Positions 1 through 9,346 of a stretch of DNA of 42,864 nt are shown here, one piece after another. The notes below the pieces were generated by a model that saw nothing but the letters and a program-made list of their open reading frames with translations, ran no database searches and was not told where the DNA came from. The stretch spans positions 1,594,675-1,637,538 of the forward strand of contig QEOQ01000253.1 of assembly GCA_010279815.1 (NCBI GenBank), read 5' to 3'. The translations under genes were made by a program, and so were the position numbers. Positions within the stretch are counted from its first letter, which is position 1; each line of letters starts with the position of its first letter. Origin of the DNA: Brachionus plicatilis (taxonomy: Eukaryota > Rotifera > Eurotatoria > Ploima > Brachionidae).

Positions 1-444
1 TTACGATATTTATTATTTACTTCTGAAATGGAATAAATTAGAATTTGTCTTGTTTTTGTTACATAAATATCAGCTTTTGAATTTTTATTAGAATTTGAAA
101 GTAAGAGATACTTTTTGATATTAAAAAAACCCTTTAGTAAATAATTTGCTAACAAAATTATAAATAAAATCTAAATTTATAACAACAATTCAGACACCAT
201 TCTTAAACAATGTTAATTTTGTTTTTTAATTTGAATTGAAATTTAATTTAAAATAATACTTTGATAATATTGATTTTCCCTAGAATGTATTTTTACCTTA
301 AATTTAAATAAGTATTAGACAAATGAAACTTGATTACTGTATACCTAGCCGTTAACGATCGAATTTCAGTTATATTAAAGTATATTAAAGAAAATTTATC
401 ATAAGAGCATTTAAAATCTTTAATTGAAGTTAAATTTAAAAAAA
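1..444. other. AT-rich upstream region of the glucanase gene
   Basis: No gene is visible. The stretch is very AT-rich, with no ORF resembling protein. It should hold the promoter and 5' UTR of the downstream glucanase, but no specific element can be named. Confidence 0.5.
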
Positions 445-1479
445 ATGTTTTGTTTAGCGATTCAAATAATATTTTCAGGATTAGTTGCAGCTCAAAATGG
501 AATCCAATGGAATGGAAATTGGGCTCATGGCTGCGACTTTCAAGACAATGATCTTGCATCAGCCACAGTTCCTGGAGACCAATGTAGTAATAAGTGCTCT
601 CAAACATTAGGATGTACCCACTTTACGTGGACCACATTTAATGGAGGAACTTGCTGGATGAAGAAAGGTTCAGTCTCAAAAAGTGATGCATTTTCAACTG
701 GTGACATGACTATGGTATGTGGAGTTGTAGATGAAAGCATAAATGTTGGTTCAGGAATTGACAGTCTCAAGGGTCAACTTTTGTGGTCTGATGAATTTGA
801 TTCATTGTCAAATTTTATGGCAAATTGGAACCAAGAGACAGGTGGACATGGCTGGGGAAACAACGAGCTACAATATTATACAAATAACAACGAAAATACT
901 GAAATCAGTAATGGAATGTTGACAATACACACGAGAAAAGAATGGAAGAACAACATGAAGTTCACATCCGCGAGACTTTTGAGTACAAAAAAATTTCGAT
1001 ATGGTGTTTATGAAATGAAAGCCAAACTTCCATATGGTAGAGGCACATGGCCAGCTTTTTGGCTATTGTCTGCTGGAAGACCATTGAATTGGCCAAATGA
1101 TGGAGAGATCGATATAATGGAACATGTTGGTTATGAACAAAATGTTGTTCATGCTACAATTCATTGCAAGGATTTCAACCACATTATAGGAACACAAATA
1201 GGAAAATCAACAAAAGTAAATGATGTTAGCAATCAATTTCATTTGTACCAGCTATATTGGTCAGAAACAAGCATTCGAGGATATGTTGATGGACAGATTT
1301 ATTTCCGATATGATAAACCTGCGAATAGCGACTATAATAGTTGGCCTTTTGATAATGAATTTAATATCATTTTGAACACTGCTGTCGGAGGTTTTTGGGG
1401 AGGTGCTCTAGGTATTGATGAAAATATATTTCCACAAAAGTATGTGATTGATTATGTAAGACATTATGCTCATAATTAA
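445..1479 (+). CDS. Secreted GH16 family endo-beta-1,3-glucanase with N-terminal PAN/apple-like module
   Basis: Intronless gene of 344 aa. The start is the ATG at 445, because the residues that follow (MFCLAIQIIFSGLVAAQ) form a typical signal peptide; the open frame upstream of it has no ATG. Residues about 20-93 form a Cys-rich PAN/apple-like module that may bind carbohydrate or protein. Residues about 110-342 are a glycoside hydrolase family 16 (laminarinase-type) domain. Its active site GEIDIMEH supplies the nucleophile Glu221, Asp223 and the acid/base Glu226, followed by the expected VHATIHC strand and the NTAVGGFWGG segment. It should be secreted and cut beta-1,3-glucans such as laminarin or fungal/algal wall polymers, for digestion or recognition. 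The polyadenylation signal lies 27 bp after the stop. No damage is visible. Confidence 0.95.
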   Translation: MFCLAIQIIFSGLVAAQNGIQWNGNWAHGCDFQDNDLASATVPGDQCSNKCSQTLGCTHFTWTTFNGGTCWMKKGSVSKSDAFSTGDMTMVCGVVDESINVGSGIDSLKGQLLWSDEFDSLSNFMANWNQETGGHGWGNNELQYYTNNNENTEISNGMLTIHTRKEWKNNMKFTSARLLSTKKFRYGVYEMKAKLPYGRGTWPAFWLLSAGRPLNWPNDGEIDIMEHVGYEQNVVHATIHCKDFNHIIGTQIGKSTKVNDVSNQFHLYQLYWSETSIRGYVDGQIYFRYDKPANSDYNSWPFDNEFNIILNTAVGGFWGGALGIDENIFPQKYVIDYVRHYAHN

Positions 1480-1506
1480 TTTTACCAAAAATTATTTTAA
1501 TATATC

Positions 1507-1512
1507 AATAAA
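1507..1512 (+). terminator. Polyadenylation signal of the glucanase gene
   Basis: AATAAA 27 bp after the stop codon, followed by further A-rich sequence including a second AATAAA-like site. It is the most likely 3' end signal for the upstream gene. Confidence 0.6.
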
Positions 1513-1749
1513 AAAACAATAAAAACTATTTTTGGAAAAATTTTCTAAATAAAATTGAATTGATTCAAAGCTTTGACATTTTATTTTTTATTTTTTTGCC
1601 TTTATTTAACCATAGAATCTGACTTCATTATAAATTTTAGGATTCTACTTTCAAGCAAAAAATTTAACCCCTTGGATTCTCTTCTCAAGGAAGTTTTATC
1701 AACACTACAAATTATTTGAGGCCCATAATTTTCCGGGTCTATTCCCTTA

Positions 1750-1945
1750 TGTGACCAATTGATCACGTAATATATGACCAAAAATTTTTTAAGGTGATAG
1801 GTGACCAACACTGGTCACGAAATACGTGATCAAAATTTAGGTGAACAAAAAAATTGACTTAATAAAATCATTGATCACATAATGCTAACATTGATCACAT
1901 AATACTAACATTGATCACAAAATGTTAGATCACATAAAAAAAATT
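1750..1945. repeat. GATCAC/GTGACC-rich tandem repeat
   Basis: From 1871 a 20-bp unit (TTGATCACATAATRCTAACA) repeats with exact 20-bp spacing for about three copies and then decays. Upstream (1757-1840) the same core recurs in looser form, including the short hairpin GTGACCA-ACAC-TGGTCAC at 1801-1818. The first recognisable LINE codons begin directly at the end of the array. Confidence 0.7.
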
Positions 1946-3281
1946 ATTTGAAATCATCCGTGACCACATTTGCACCTATCTCAACACTAAGGGATTTATA
2001 AACGATAAACAACACGGATTTGTTCCTCGTAAATCATGCGCTACGAATTTGCTTGAATCACAGGATTACATCACAAAGTGCTTTGCGGAGAAGAAATGTT
2101 TAGATATTTTCTTTGCCGATTTTGAGAAAGCCTTTGATAGAGTTTCCCATCCAAAGCTGCTCTTTAAACTTAAAGAGATCGGCATAAGTGGGAAATTGCT
2201 CGATTGGTTGTCAGACTTTTTGATTGGGAGATCACAGAGAGTAGTCATGGGGGACATTAAATCAGAATTTAAGCCAGTTACTAGCGGCGTACCTCAAGGT
2301 TCTGTTTTAGGACCAACTCTTTTCATCATATTTATAAATGACTTGCCAGATAAATTGAGAGATTGTCTTCTGTACGCGGATGACACAAAGATTTTTAAGA
2401 TTCTGAGCAATGCATTTGACTACTCACTTCAAGCTGAAATAAACGCATTGCAAGAATGGTGCAGATTATGGAAAATGAGCCTAAATTGCAAGAAATGTAA
2501 AATAATGCATTTAGGAAAAGATAATCCTAAACAAAAGTATTTTCTCACTGATCAAAACACCGGCGAAACTGTTAATGTTGAAGAGACGACTGATGAAAGA
2601 GACCTTGGGGTTATAATATGAAAGAGACCAAATGGGAAATTCAATTTACACTCAGAAAAAATGGCTTCAAAAGCAAATCGTATTCTCGGTATGATGTTAA
2701 ATACCTTCAAAAATTTTGACAGTCACATAGCAAAAATTATATATCCAACCTTTATAAGACCGCATTTGGAGTTTGCAGCACCAGTATGGAATCCTCGCTT
2801 CAAAAAATCGATTGAACAAATTGAAAAGGTTCAAAGAAGAGCTTTAAGATCAATAAACGACCTAAGACACCTTGGCTACGACGAGCGACTGCACAGAGCT
2901 GGATTTTCAGATCTAGTAACGCGCAGAACGAGAGGTGATTTAATTCAACAATTTAAGCTGTCCCGCGGAGCAGAACAAATAAATTGGCCCTTCTTTGACA
3001 ACACACCGTCAAGTTCATTGAATTTGAGAAGCCACAATCAAAAGATAGTGCGAGAGATCACTAGCAACTCAAATAGACATCATTTCTTTATGAATAGAGT
3101 GTCCAAAACTTGGAATCAGCTACCAAGGATGATAGTTGAATCACGAAGCTTAAACGTTTTTAAAGCAAGATTGGACAAGTGGTTATAATTATTTATTATT
3201 TATTAGTTTCAGGGCTGTAAAGTGCAACACTAGGCAGAAGCTGCCCAGCCATTTATTACTACTACTACTACTACTACTAAA
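1945..3281 (+). mobile_element. 5'-truncated non-LTR retrotransposon (LINE)
   Basis: Fragment with the reverse transcriptase and C-terminal part of a LINE ORF2, a short 3' UTR and a terminal (ACT)n microsatellite at 3258-3279. The endonuclease half and ORF1 are missing, as expected from 5' truncation during target-primed reverse transcription. No clear target-site duplication was found. The protein resembles CR1/Jockey-type elements; the exact clade is not certain. Confidence 0.88.
1950..3188 (+). pseudogene. LINE reverse transcriptase fragment with one in-frame stop
   Basis: The frame opens near 1950 (EIIRDHICTYL..., then QHGFVPRKSC) and runs to a stop at 3188. Reverse transcriptase motifs are clear: motif A FADFEKAFDRV, motif B SGVPQGSVLGP and motif C YADDTK. 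The C-terminal part carries the usual RPHLEFAAPVWNP and IEKVQRRALRSI segments of this LINE group. One in-frame TGA at 2619-2621 splits the frame; the codons on both sides continue without a shift, so a single nonsense change explains it. The catalytic aspartates are intact. The copy lacks its N-terminal endonuclease and cannot move by itself. No ATG starts this frame where it joins the repeat. Confidence 0.9.
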
Positions 3282-3913
3282 TTCACTTAAGTTTTGAAAA
3301 CTTTTTAAACATAATTTATCAGGAACCTTAATTTTTCTCCCACTAATTTCGCTAATTTAATAAAAAATTCGCTATTTTAATAAAAAGAAATCTAATTTAT
3401 AAAAGTTAAGTCTTTCTTATTCAAGAGAATACTTTTGCTACTTGACATTTTTGGAAATTCTTTGCTAAAATATTTTTTATTTTTTTAAGTTTTTAATAGA
3501 ATTCTAATATCTGTTATTTTTTTATTTCATTGATTTGTTTTCTGTACCGAGCTAGAGCTGGTATCCTGTAAAAACAACACCCATAAAAAAAGCGAAAAAA
3601 AAGCACCCTGTGTAAATCGCATTAAATATTATAAAATACCTTTTTTTTTTGATATATTTATTTCTAACAACCTCAATTTTATTAAACATCAATTTTTATA
3701 TTAAAAAAATATTGTTATTATATAAAATTTTCAAGTTTAAAAATAATTTGTACATAACACTTTAAAACACCCTGAAACACCCAGTAAAATTTTTAGTTGT
3801 TAATTTCTCCTTTCAAGATATTAGATAGAAATTGAACTAAACTTACATGTTGAATTGCTATCATTAGACCTTAAAAATATATTTTTTTTTAATAAGGTGA
3901 TTTTGTTAAATAT
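3282..3913. other. Intergenic, no gene seen
   Basis: AT-rich DNA between the LINE tail and the next transposase relic. A short palindrome-like stretch lies near 3546-3566 (TACCGAGCT...AGCTGGTA). No coding exon was recognised. Confidence 0.5.
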
Positions 3914-4915
3914 ATGAACTTAGAATGCATACTTTTTAGTGAACAACAGTACAATGATCTAATAAGATTTTGCATTTCAGAACGTTATTTCAGTATTGTG
4001 AATATTGACACTACGTATAATCTTGGCAAATATTTTGTGACATTTTTAACATATAAAAATTTATCATTATGTAAGAAAACTAATGACTCTCATCCGGTAT
4101 TCATTGGTCCAATCATGATTCATTTATATCAAGACAAGCAAGCTTATTTAACATTTGCAATGGAGTTAAAAAAACATGATTTACTGCATCAGAATAAGTT
4201 GGATAATATTAGCTGTTTTATCACTGATGACGATCAAGCAACTAGATCTGCCTTTTAAAAGTGTTTTTAACCAGTCAAACTTCATGCTTTGTTGCAATCC
4301 TCTAAGAAAAAACTTCATAAAAGCCTTAAACGAGCATAAAGTTTTTGAAGAAGACCAAGAAAATCTCATAGTAGAGGTATTTGGGAAAAAACAAGAGCGA
4401 CAAAATAGTCTGCTGGGTTCAAGAATTTAAGCTTCCTTATAGGAATACTTATTTAAGCGATTGGTTTCAAAATAATATGATTGTTAAAATATTTAAAAAA
4501 ATTTTTTTGTGAAATAATTTGGTCAAATGAACATATTGAATAAAATTACTATACCACAAACGAGATTGAAGGTAAGATAAATTAATATAAAAAAAAATTA
4601 TTAATTTAAGTACCAAAAGGTATCAATCATAAAATAAAAGAGTTTACAGGTCATAAATCAAAAAGCTAATCTGAAATATTTGATGTATTTAAAAGTTTAG
4701 CAGATGCTCAAATAGATCAAAGCATACTGGCCTTGAGGGGAAAAGGATAATATATTGTATCAAAGTATTTTCGTCACTACGAGTATTCAATTGGAAGATG
4801 GAGCTAACTTACAAGTGAAGAGCAAAACAAAAAAATTGACTCTTTTTTAAAAAGTAAATTAAATAAAGAAATGACTGAAATAACAATAAAAGCTAAACTA
4901 CAGAAAAAATGAGAT
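3914..4915 (+). pseudogene. Decayed Mutator-like (MULE) transposase
   Basis: The first frame (3914-4258) reads NIDTTYNLGKYFVTF, then GPIMIHLYQD and CFITDDDQA. This is the order of a MULE-type DDE domain: the first catalytic Asp in DTTYNLG and the second in TDDD. After a +1 shift the next frame (to 4430) reads FNQSNFMLCCNPLRKNF and LIVEVFGK, the segment that normally follows. Weaker remnants continue: ILALRGKG then YIVSKYFRHYE near 4707-4790, and SEEQNKKIDSFLKSKLNK near 4817-4870. At least two frameshifts and several stops make it inactive. It is not closely related to the intact transposase at 11.6-15.0 kb, so it marks a second MULE family. No terminal repeats were identified for it. Confidence 0.55.
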
Positions 4916-5308
4916 AAAGTTTTTAAATTTGATTTGAAATTAAATTGTAAATATTTAAATATGATTTTGATTTTTCTTACTATATTCATGTAAATTATTT
5001 CCTTTTTTGAATCATGATTGTCATACTAAATTTGTATCATAGCAAATCATTCAATGAAAATATATTTTAAAAAAATGCATGAAACATAAATTCTAAACAA
5101 ATTTAAATATAGGAGATTTAGTCTTATTTACAAATTTCTCAGAGTCGAAAACCCTAGGTAGTAGTTTTTTTGCCAAAAAAATAGAAAAAAATCCCAAGAA
5201 AATTAGGATGTATTTCTAAAGAGCCAAAATGCCAAAATGTTTTTTATTATGAAGTCTTGAAGTCCGGTTCGTATTCACCGTTATTTCTTGTTTTAACCAT
5301 ATCTAAAG
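4916..5308. other. Intergenic, no gene seen
   Basis: AT-rich sequence between two decayed transposases. No repeat or coding signal is distinct. Confidence 0.45.
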
Positions 5309-6601
5309 ATGGATATTAACGACTTTCGACAACTCACTATTGATCTAAATAAACAATTAAAAGAAAAAGATAAAATTATTTTAAAACTCGAAGAAAAAAT
5401 TAATCATCTAAAAAATAGACTTTCTATAAAAATTATTAACTGTCTTTGTTCTTTAAATTTCCTTGATTCTTATGAAAACTTTAGTGATAGGCACTGTAGG
5501 AGAGTAAGAGATCGATTAGAAAATATTCTGATTGAACTCGATGATAAGTTAATTCCAATTAAGCTCAAAATTCACCTAGTTCAAATCGTTTTATATGAAA
5601 ATGCCAAAAATGATTTGAAAAATTGCTTTAAATTGGAAATTTTAGAAAGACCTTTTTCTCATCCTGATCCTTGAAAAGTACTTTATTTTAAAGATCTTTA
5701 CTGTCTATCTGATAATGTTTATCATTCTCTAATTTCTGAATTTCAAATACCTTTTCCTAAACTCTATGAAATCAAACAAGTTAGAAAAAATCTTAATTCT
5801 TCTTTTAGTCTTTCTAACAATTTAATCAATTGTAAATTTGTAAACATAACCGAAAAAATAGAACTTCATTTAAAGTATTTCCTAAAAAACTCAGAGGATT
5901 TAGATAGTTTTAATGGTCCTTTAAAGGTAAAATTATCCGCAGATGGAACAAATGTAGGCCGTAATCTAAAATTAATTAACTTTACATTCACGGTAATAGG
6001 TCTTTATGCTGCTTTATCTAAACACCCTTGTATTTGGTGTACAGCAGAGAAAGGGGACTTTTGGGATATTAAAAAAAAATCTCAACTACTGATCCTAAAT
6101 TCAATGCTAGAAATAAAGTGAACATTTAAGAGTAATTAGTAAAAATAAAGCAAAAGAGAATTTAGGCTACAAGGATCTAAGCTTAATCAACTTTGACTTT
6201 CATTTTTGTTTGATTGATACATTGAATCTTTTTCTCAGGATTACTGATAAGCTTTTAAAACTGTTTATCAAAGAACTGTGCGCTTTTGATAACATTGAAA
6301 GTAAAATAGACTTAACCAAACATCATTGTCTAAAAAAATTTTTCGATTTACTAAAAATTAGATGTAAAGTGAAAGTAGATCCTTATTTGTATGCAAATAA
6401 AGACAAAGTGTGTCGAGATTTTTCTGGGCCTGAAAAAGAAAGAATCTTTAAAAATTTTCCTGTTTCTGAACAATTTCCAGAAATCAAAGATGCTTTATTA
6501 ATTGATAATCTGTGGAGTGATTTTTTTTAATTTATTATTATTATAATTATTTTTTTATTTTTTTATTTTTTTTTTTCTAATTTGCCTATGTGGCTGAAAT
6601 A

Positions 6602-6633
<32 letters not shown>

Positions 6634-6845
6634 ACGCTTTTTGTTCTCACGTTCATCAATTTCAAAAATTTCATGGTGATATTAATTTGTTTAATTTACA
6701 AGGTAATGTTTTTTATCTGTTTTTTTAATTAAAAAAAATATTAATTGTTTTTATTTTAGGTCTGGAAAAATTAAACGATCAAACTACAATCCAGTATTTT
6801 AGAGTTCAAACAAACGAGAAAAGACAATAGAGCAATTAATTCAAA
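5309..6845 (+). pseudogene. Decayed DDE transposase with RAG1/Transib-like motif order (copy 1)
   Basis: Starts with an ATG and a coiled N-terminus, meets an in-frame TGA at 5672-5674, then reads on in frame. KVKLSADGTNVGRN (about 5925-5965) holds a likely first catalytic Asp. A zinc-knuckle-like HPCIWC follows after an apparent internal deletion. After frameshifts near the A-runs at 6070-6125 comes LGYKDLSLI...CLIDTLNLFLRI (second Asp), with an open frame to 6530. There it is broken by an inserted 100-bp tail. The 3' part resumes at 6631 (YIHAFCSHVHQF), has an intron at 6703-6759 and reads GLEKLNDQ, where Glu would be the third catalytic residue. This D-CxxC-D-H-E order is like that of RAG1/Transib transposases, and the family is inferred from it. 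Many lesions make it inactive. Confidence 0.5.
6531..6630 (+). repeat. Retroelement 3' tail inserted in the transposase relic
   Basis: A T-rich stretch, a short unique piece (GCCTATGTGGCTGAAATAAA) and an (AAT)n microsatellite interrupt the transposase frame. Copy 2 of the same region lacks this insert. The form resembles the extreme 3' end of a 5'-truncated non-LTR element ending in a simple repeat. The host element cannot be named. Confidence 0.45.
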
Positions 6846-6951
6846 GGCGATTGCGAAAAGATGATTTTTTGTATTCAATTTAACTGCATGATTAAAATTG
6901 ATCCTATATAAACCGACAAAGATATTTTTTTGTTGAATTTTTTTTTCTCAC

Positions 6952-7006
6952 AATATTATTGGATAAGCTTAATCACAAGTTGTGATTAAGATTATCCAAT
7001 AATATT
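6952..7006. repeat. 55-bp near-perfect palindrome after transposase copy 1
   Basis: Arms of 27 nt around a single central G: AATATTATTGGATAA-gc-TTAATCACAA-g and the reverse complement, with only the internal dinucleotide (gc/ga) unpaired. The same palindrome follows copy 2 (7627-7673) with its right arm cut short after TTATCC. Its fixed place 3' of both copies suggests it belongs to the transposon, perhaps its terminal or subterminal structure. Confidence 0.8.
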
Positions 7007-7065
7007 TTTTTACTAATAAAATGTTTGCATGTTTGAATAAAATTATAATAAATTAAAAAAAATTT

Positions 7066-7124
7066 CATGTCCGAAATTACATTGATTCAAATTGATATCA
7101 TATCAATTTATATCGGACATGGAA
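7066..7124. repeat. Inverted repeat just upstream of transposase copy 2
   Basis: TTTCATGTCCGA on the left and TCGGACATGGAAA on the right enclose a smaller palindrome (ATTGATATCATATCAAT). It sits where copy 2 begins, so it may mark a deletion junction or the end of another small element. Confidence 0.5.
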
Positions 7125-7559
7125 AAAAAAAAAAAATATTATAATGTGTTATTAGACGAAAGTTGCAATTTTTTTTTATTGGATAAGAAGAATTATACTA
7201 GTTTAAGAAAAAAGACTTTAACGCCTGATTTAATTCAATCAAAAACAGAACAGTGGCTTAATTATTTTTTAAGTATTTATTTGAAAAGTCATGTAACACC
7301 TTACATACACGCTTTTTGTTCTCACGTTCATCAATTTCAAAAATTTCATGGTGATATTAATTTGTTTAATTTACAAGGTAATGTTTTTTATCTGTTTTTT
7401 TAATTAAAAAAAATATTAATTGTTTTTATTTTAGGTCTGGAAAAATTAAACGATCAAACTTCAATCCAGTATTTTAGGGCTTCAAACAAACGAGAAAAGA
7501 GAATAGAGCAATTAATTCAGAGGCGATTGCGAATAGATGATTTTTTGAATTCAATTTAA
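7125..7559 (+). pseudogene. 3' fragment of the RAG1/Transib-like transposase (copy 2)
   Basis: An open frame runs from the A-tract at about 7125 through SKTEQWLNYFLSIYLKS and VTPYIHAFCSH to the donor after CAAG. A 57-nt GT-AG intron (7378-7434) follows, then LEKLNDQTSIQYFRASNKR to the stop at 7557-7559. This copy keeps the correct end that copy 1 has lost, so the intron and C-terminus can be read here with confidence. The H-x-G-x-LE pattern, with Glu in GLEKLND, matches the position of the third catalytic acid in RAG1-type enzymes. Only about the last 130 residues remain, so it is a fragment. Confidence 0.55.
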
Positions 7560-7644
7560 CTGCATGATTAAAATTGATCCTTTATAAACCGACAAAGATA
7601 TTTTTTTGTTGAATTTTTTTTTCACATAATATTATTGGATATGC

Positions 7645-8408
7645 TTAATCACAAGTTGTGATTAAGATTATCCATAGGGTTGGTCGACCGTTTCGAAACC
7701 GAACCAAATGAATTTCTTTTGGGAGAAATTCACAACTCAAGTTATTGAAAATATATTCTATAGCATGAGAAACAGACAGATTGTAAAGATCTGTCTGTGT
7801 TTGGTATGTTTGGAAATATTTAAGATCTATTAACTATTAAAAAAATTAAAAAAAATACCTAGAATTTCATTAAATTCTTCTTTCCTCTTATTAATAGAGA
7901 TTAAGCCAGAACTTGTATGAATCGACTCTTCATTTACTGACTCCTGGAAGTCTATTTCATTATCTAAATGAAAGCTTTCTTTATTTTTTCTATAAATATG
8001 AATTATCTCATTGGTTTGTGATCTTGGATAAGACGAATTTAAATCAGATTCACTCCTAGTACACCGAGTTATCATAATTTCACTAAGGATAATTATTCTT
8101 TTAATTAAAAAATAAAAAAAATTTTTCTGAATTTTTACTCTTTTATGTTATCTGTTCCGGATTCAATACTAGAGAATGATTCATCCAATAATTCTTGCAT
8201 CTTCTTTTTAATAGAATCTAAAAATTAAAAATTGAAAAATTTTATCTAATTAAAATCTTAAATAAATTATTATTAAATCGAAATAATATTTCACCTCTAT
8301 CGTAAACACTTTTTGTTGTAGATAAAAGACAACAGAAATTATTTGGAGTCCAAGAATTTTTATTCACATTTTTATCAACAGTGTGAGTCCATGAAATATG
8401 AATTGTGC
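7645..8408 (-). CDS. Small spliced gene or relic of unknown function, THAP-like exon
   Basis: Four exons link in phase on the minus strand: 8408-8295, 8217-8139, 8082-7859 and 7826-7645, all with GT-AG borders. A possible earlier exon ending at 8471 has a stop upstream and no ATG, so the 5' end is missing or unresolved. The first exon reads ISWTHTVDKN then SWTPNNFCCLLSTT, which has the W...W-x-P spacing of the second half of a THAP zinc finger but lacks the usual Cys-x2-His. The rest is polar and Ser-rich. The last exon runs into the palindrome of transposase copy 2, so the true C-terminus may lie upstream of it. It may be a decayed transposon gene. Phase agreement across three introns argues that it was once a real gene. 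Confidence 0.35.
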
Positions 8409-9137
8409 CTTAAATATTTTTAAATTTCAAATAAACAAAAACATCTTAATAAAAAAATACTGAAAAAGACCTTGAATTTCGCCGGAATAAGGCGTAGTTT
8501 CGGTTGACGAAATTTTTTAGACCCTTTTGAATAGTTGGATGAATTTGATTGAATTATTTGAAACACTCTTAGGGAATTGAACCTTCAGACCACAGCCAAA
8601 TCCCAAATTTCAATAACTTCCAATATTGAAACTTGTTCAAATCAATTAACACAAAAGAAACGTGGTAGAAAAAGGCTATCTAGTGACGAAAATGGTAAAA
8701 TTATTAGAAAAAATAAAAAATATATGTTTTTATACAATTTTTGTTGGTTTTTAAATCGAATTTTTCAATTTTAAATTTTATTTTATTTTTTAATTTCTAA
8801 TCGAATTTAACTTTTGCTCTTAGAATAAATACAAAAATTAGAATTAATTTTAATTTTTAATTTTTTTTAATTTCGAATTTAACACTACAATTTTTTGAGT
8901 TTTTTACAAAATAAATTCGAAATTATTCTAAGAATAAAATCAAAGTTTTGCGCTTACTCTTTGTTTAAAGTCAGACGTCAAGGTTTATTCTAAAAAAAAA
9001 TAAAAAAATTTTATAACATGGTTTCGATGGTATTAGTTCCGTATGGAATAAACCCAAAATTCGACATAGTTCCAAGAGTAATGGTCACGAGTTAACGGTA
9101 ATAAAAATATTAAATTAACTTAAATTTTTATTTTTTT
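8409..9137. other. Sequence between relics, weak coding traces
   Basis: A short plus-strand frame (about 8577-8740) contains an AT-hook-like RGRKRL and a basic tail but has no ATG start and no partner exon. The rest is AT-rich and unassigned. The whole 7.7-9.25 kb block may be one decayed DNA transposon, given the hAT-like terminus at its right edge. Confidence 0.3.
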
Positions 9138-9252
9138 ACCGGTTTTTTGGCCGCCCGTTTATTTTAGACCGTTTATTTTGGCGGTCCAAAAATTAGACCG
9201 CCTAGCTGACCGGCCAAATGACCGCAAAAAACCGTCCGTGTAATGGACATCA
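9138..9252 (-). repeat. hAT-like terminal sequence (GACCG-rich)
   Basis: A GC-rich island in AT-rich DNA with many CCG/GACCG repeats. Read on the minus strand it starts TTAGTGATGTCCATTACACG and then alternates CGGT/CCGG motifs. This form (start T/CAGTG-TG-CC, then inverted ACCGGT-like subrepeats) is typical of hAT transposon ends. The opposite end and the 8-bp target duplication were not found. Confidence 0.4.
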
Positions 9253-9338
9253 CTAAGACTTTTTTTAAAAAAAAAAATTTAAAAGTCCTAACTTGGACTT
9301 TGAAAATAAAAAAAAAAAGTCCGGACTTGGACTTGACT

Positions 9339-9346
9339 TGAGATTT
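9339..9346 (+). repeat. Left target-site duplication of the large transposon
   Basis: TGAGATTT directly before the left inverted repeat, matched by the same 8 bases at 20171-20178 after the right repeat. The match extends to 9 bp (TGAGATTTG) if the first G of the element is counted as flank. Both lengths fall near the range known for Mutator-superfamily elements. Confidence 0.85.

Larger units (their letters stand above)
6631..7673 (+). repeat. Direct duplication of the transposase 3' end
   Basis: About 370 bp from 6631 recur from 7306, a 675-bp offset, nearly identical through the last intron, the end of the coding region and the 3' flank including the palindrome. Copy 1 carries a small deletion that breaks the final frame; copy 2 keeps it open. 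Either two copies of the same transposon landed side by side, or an unequal event duplicated the end. Confidence 0.8.

Noticed and set aside
8577..8774. Plus-strand frame with AT-hook-like RGRKRL
   Set aside because: No ATG at a plausible place, no joined exon, and low-complexity tail; kept only as a remark in the intergenic entry.
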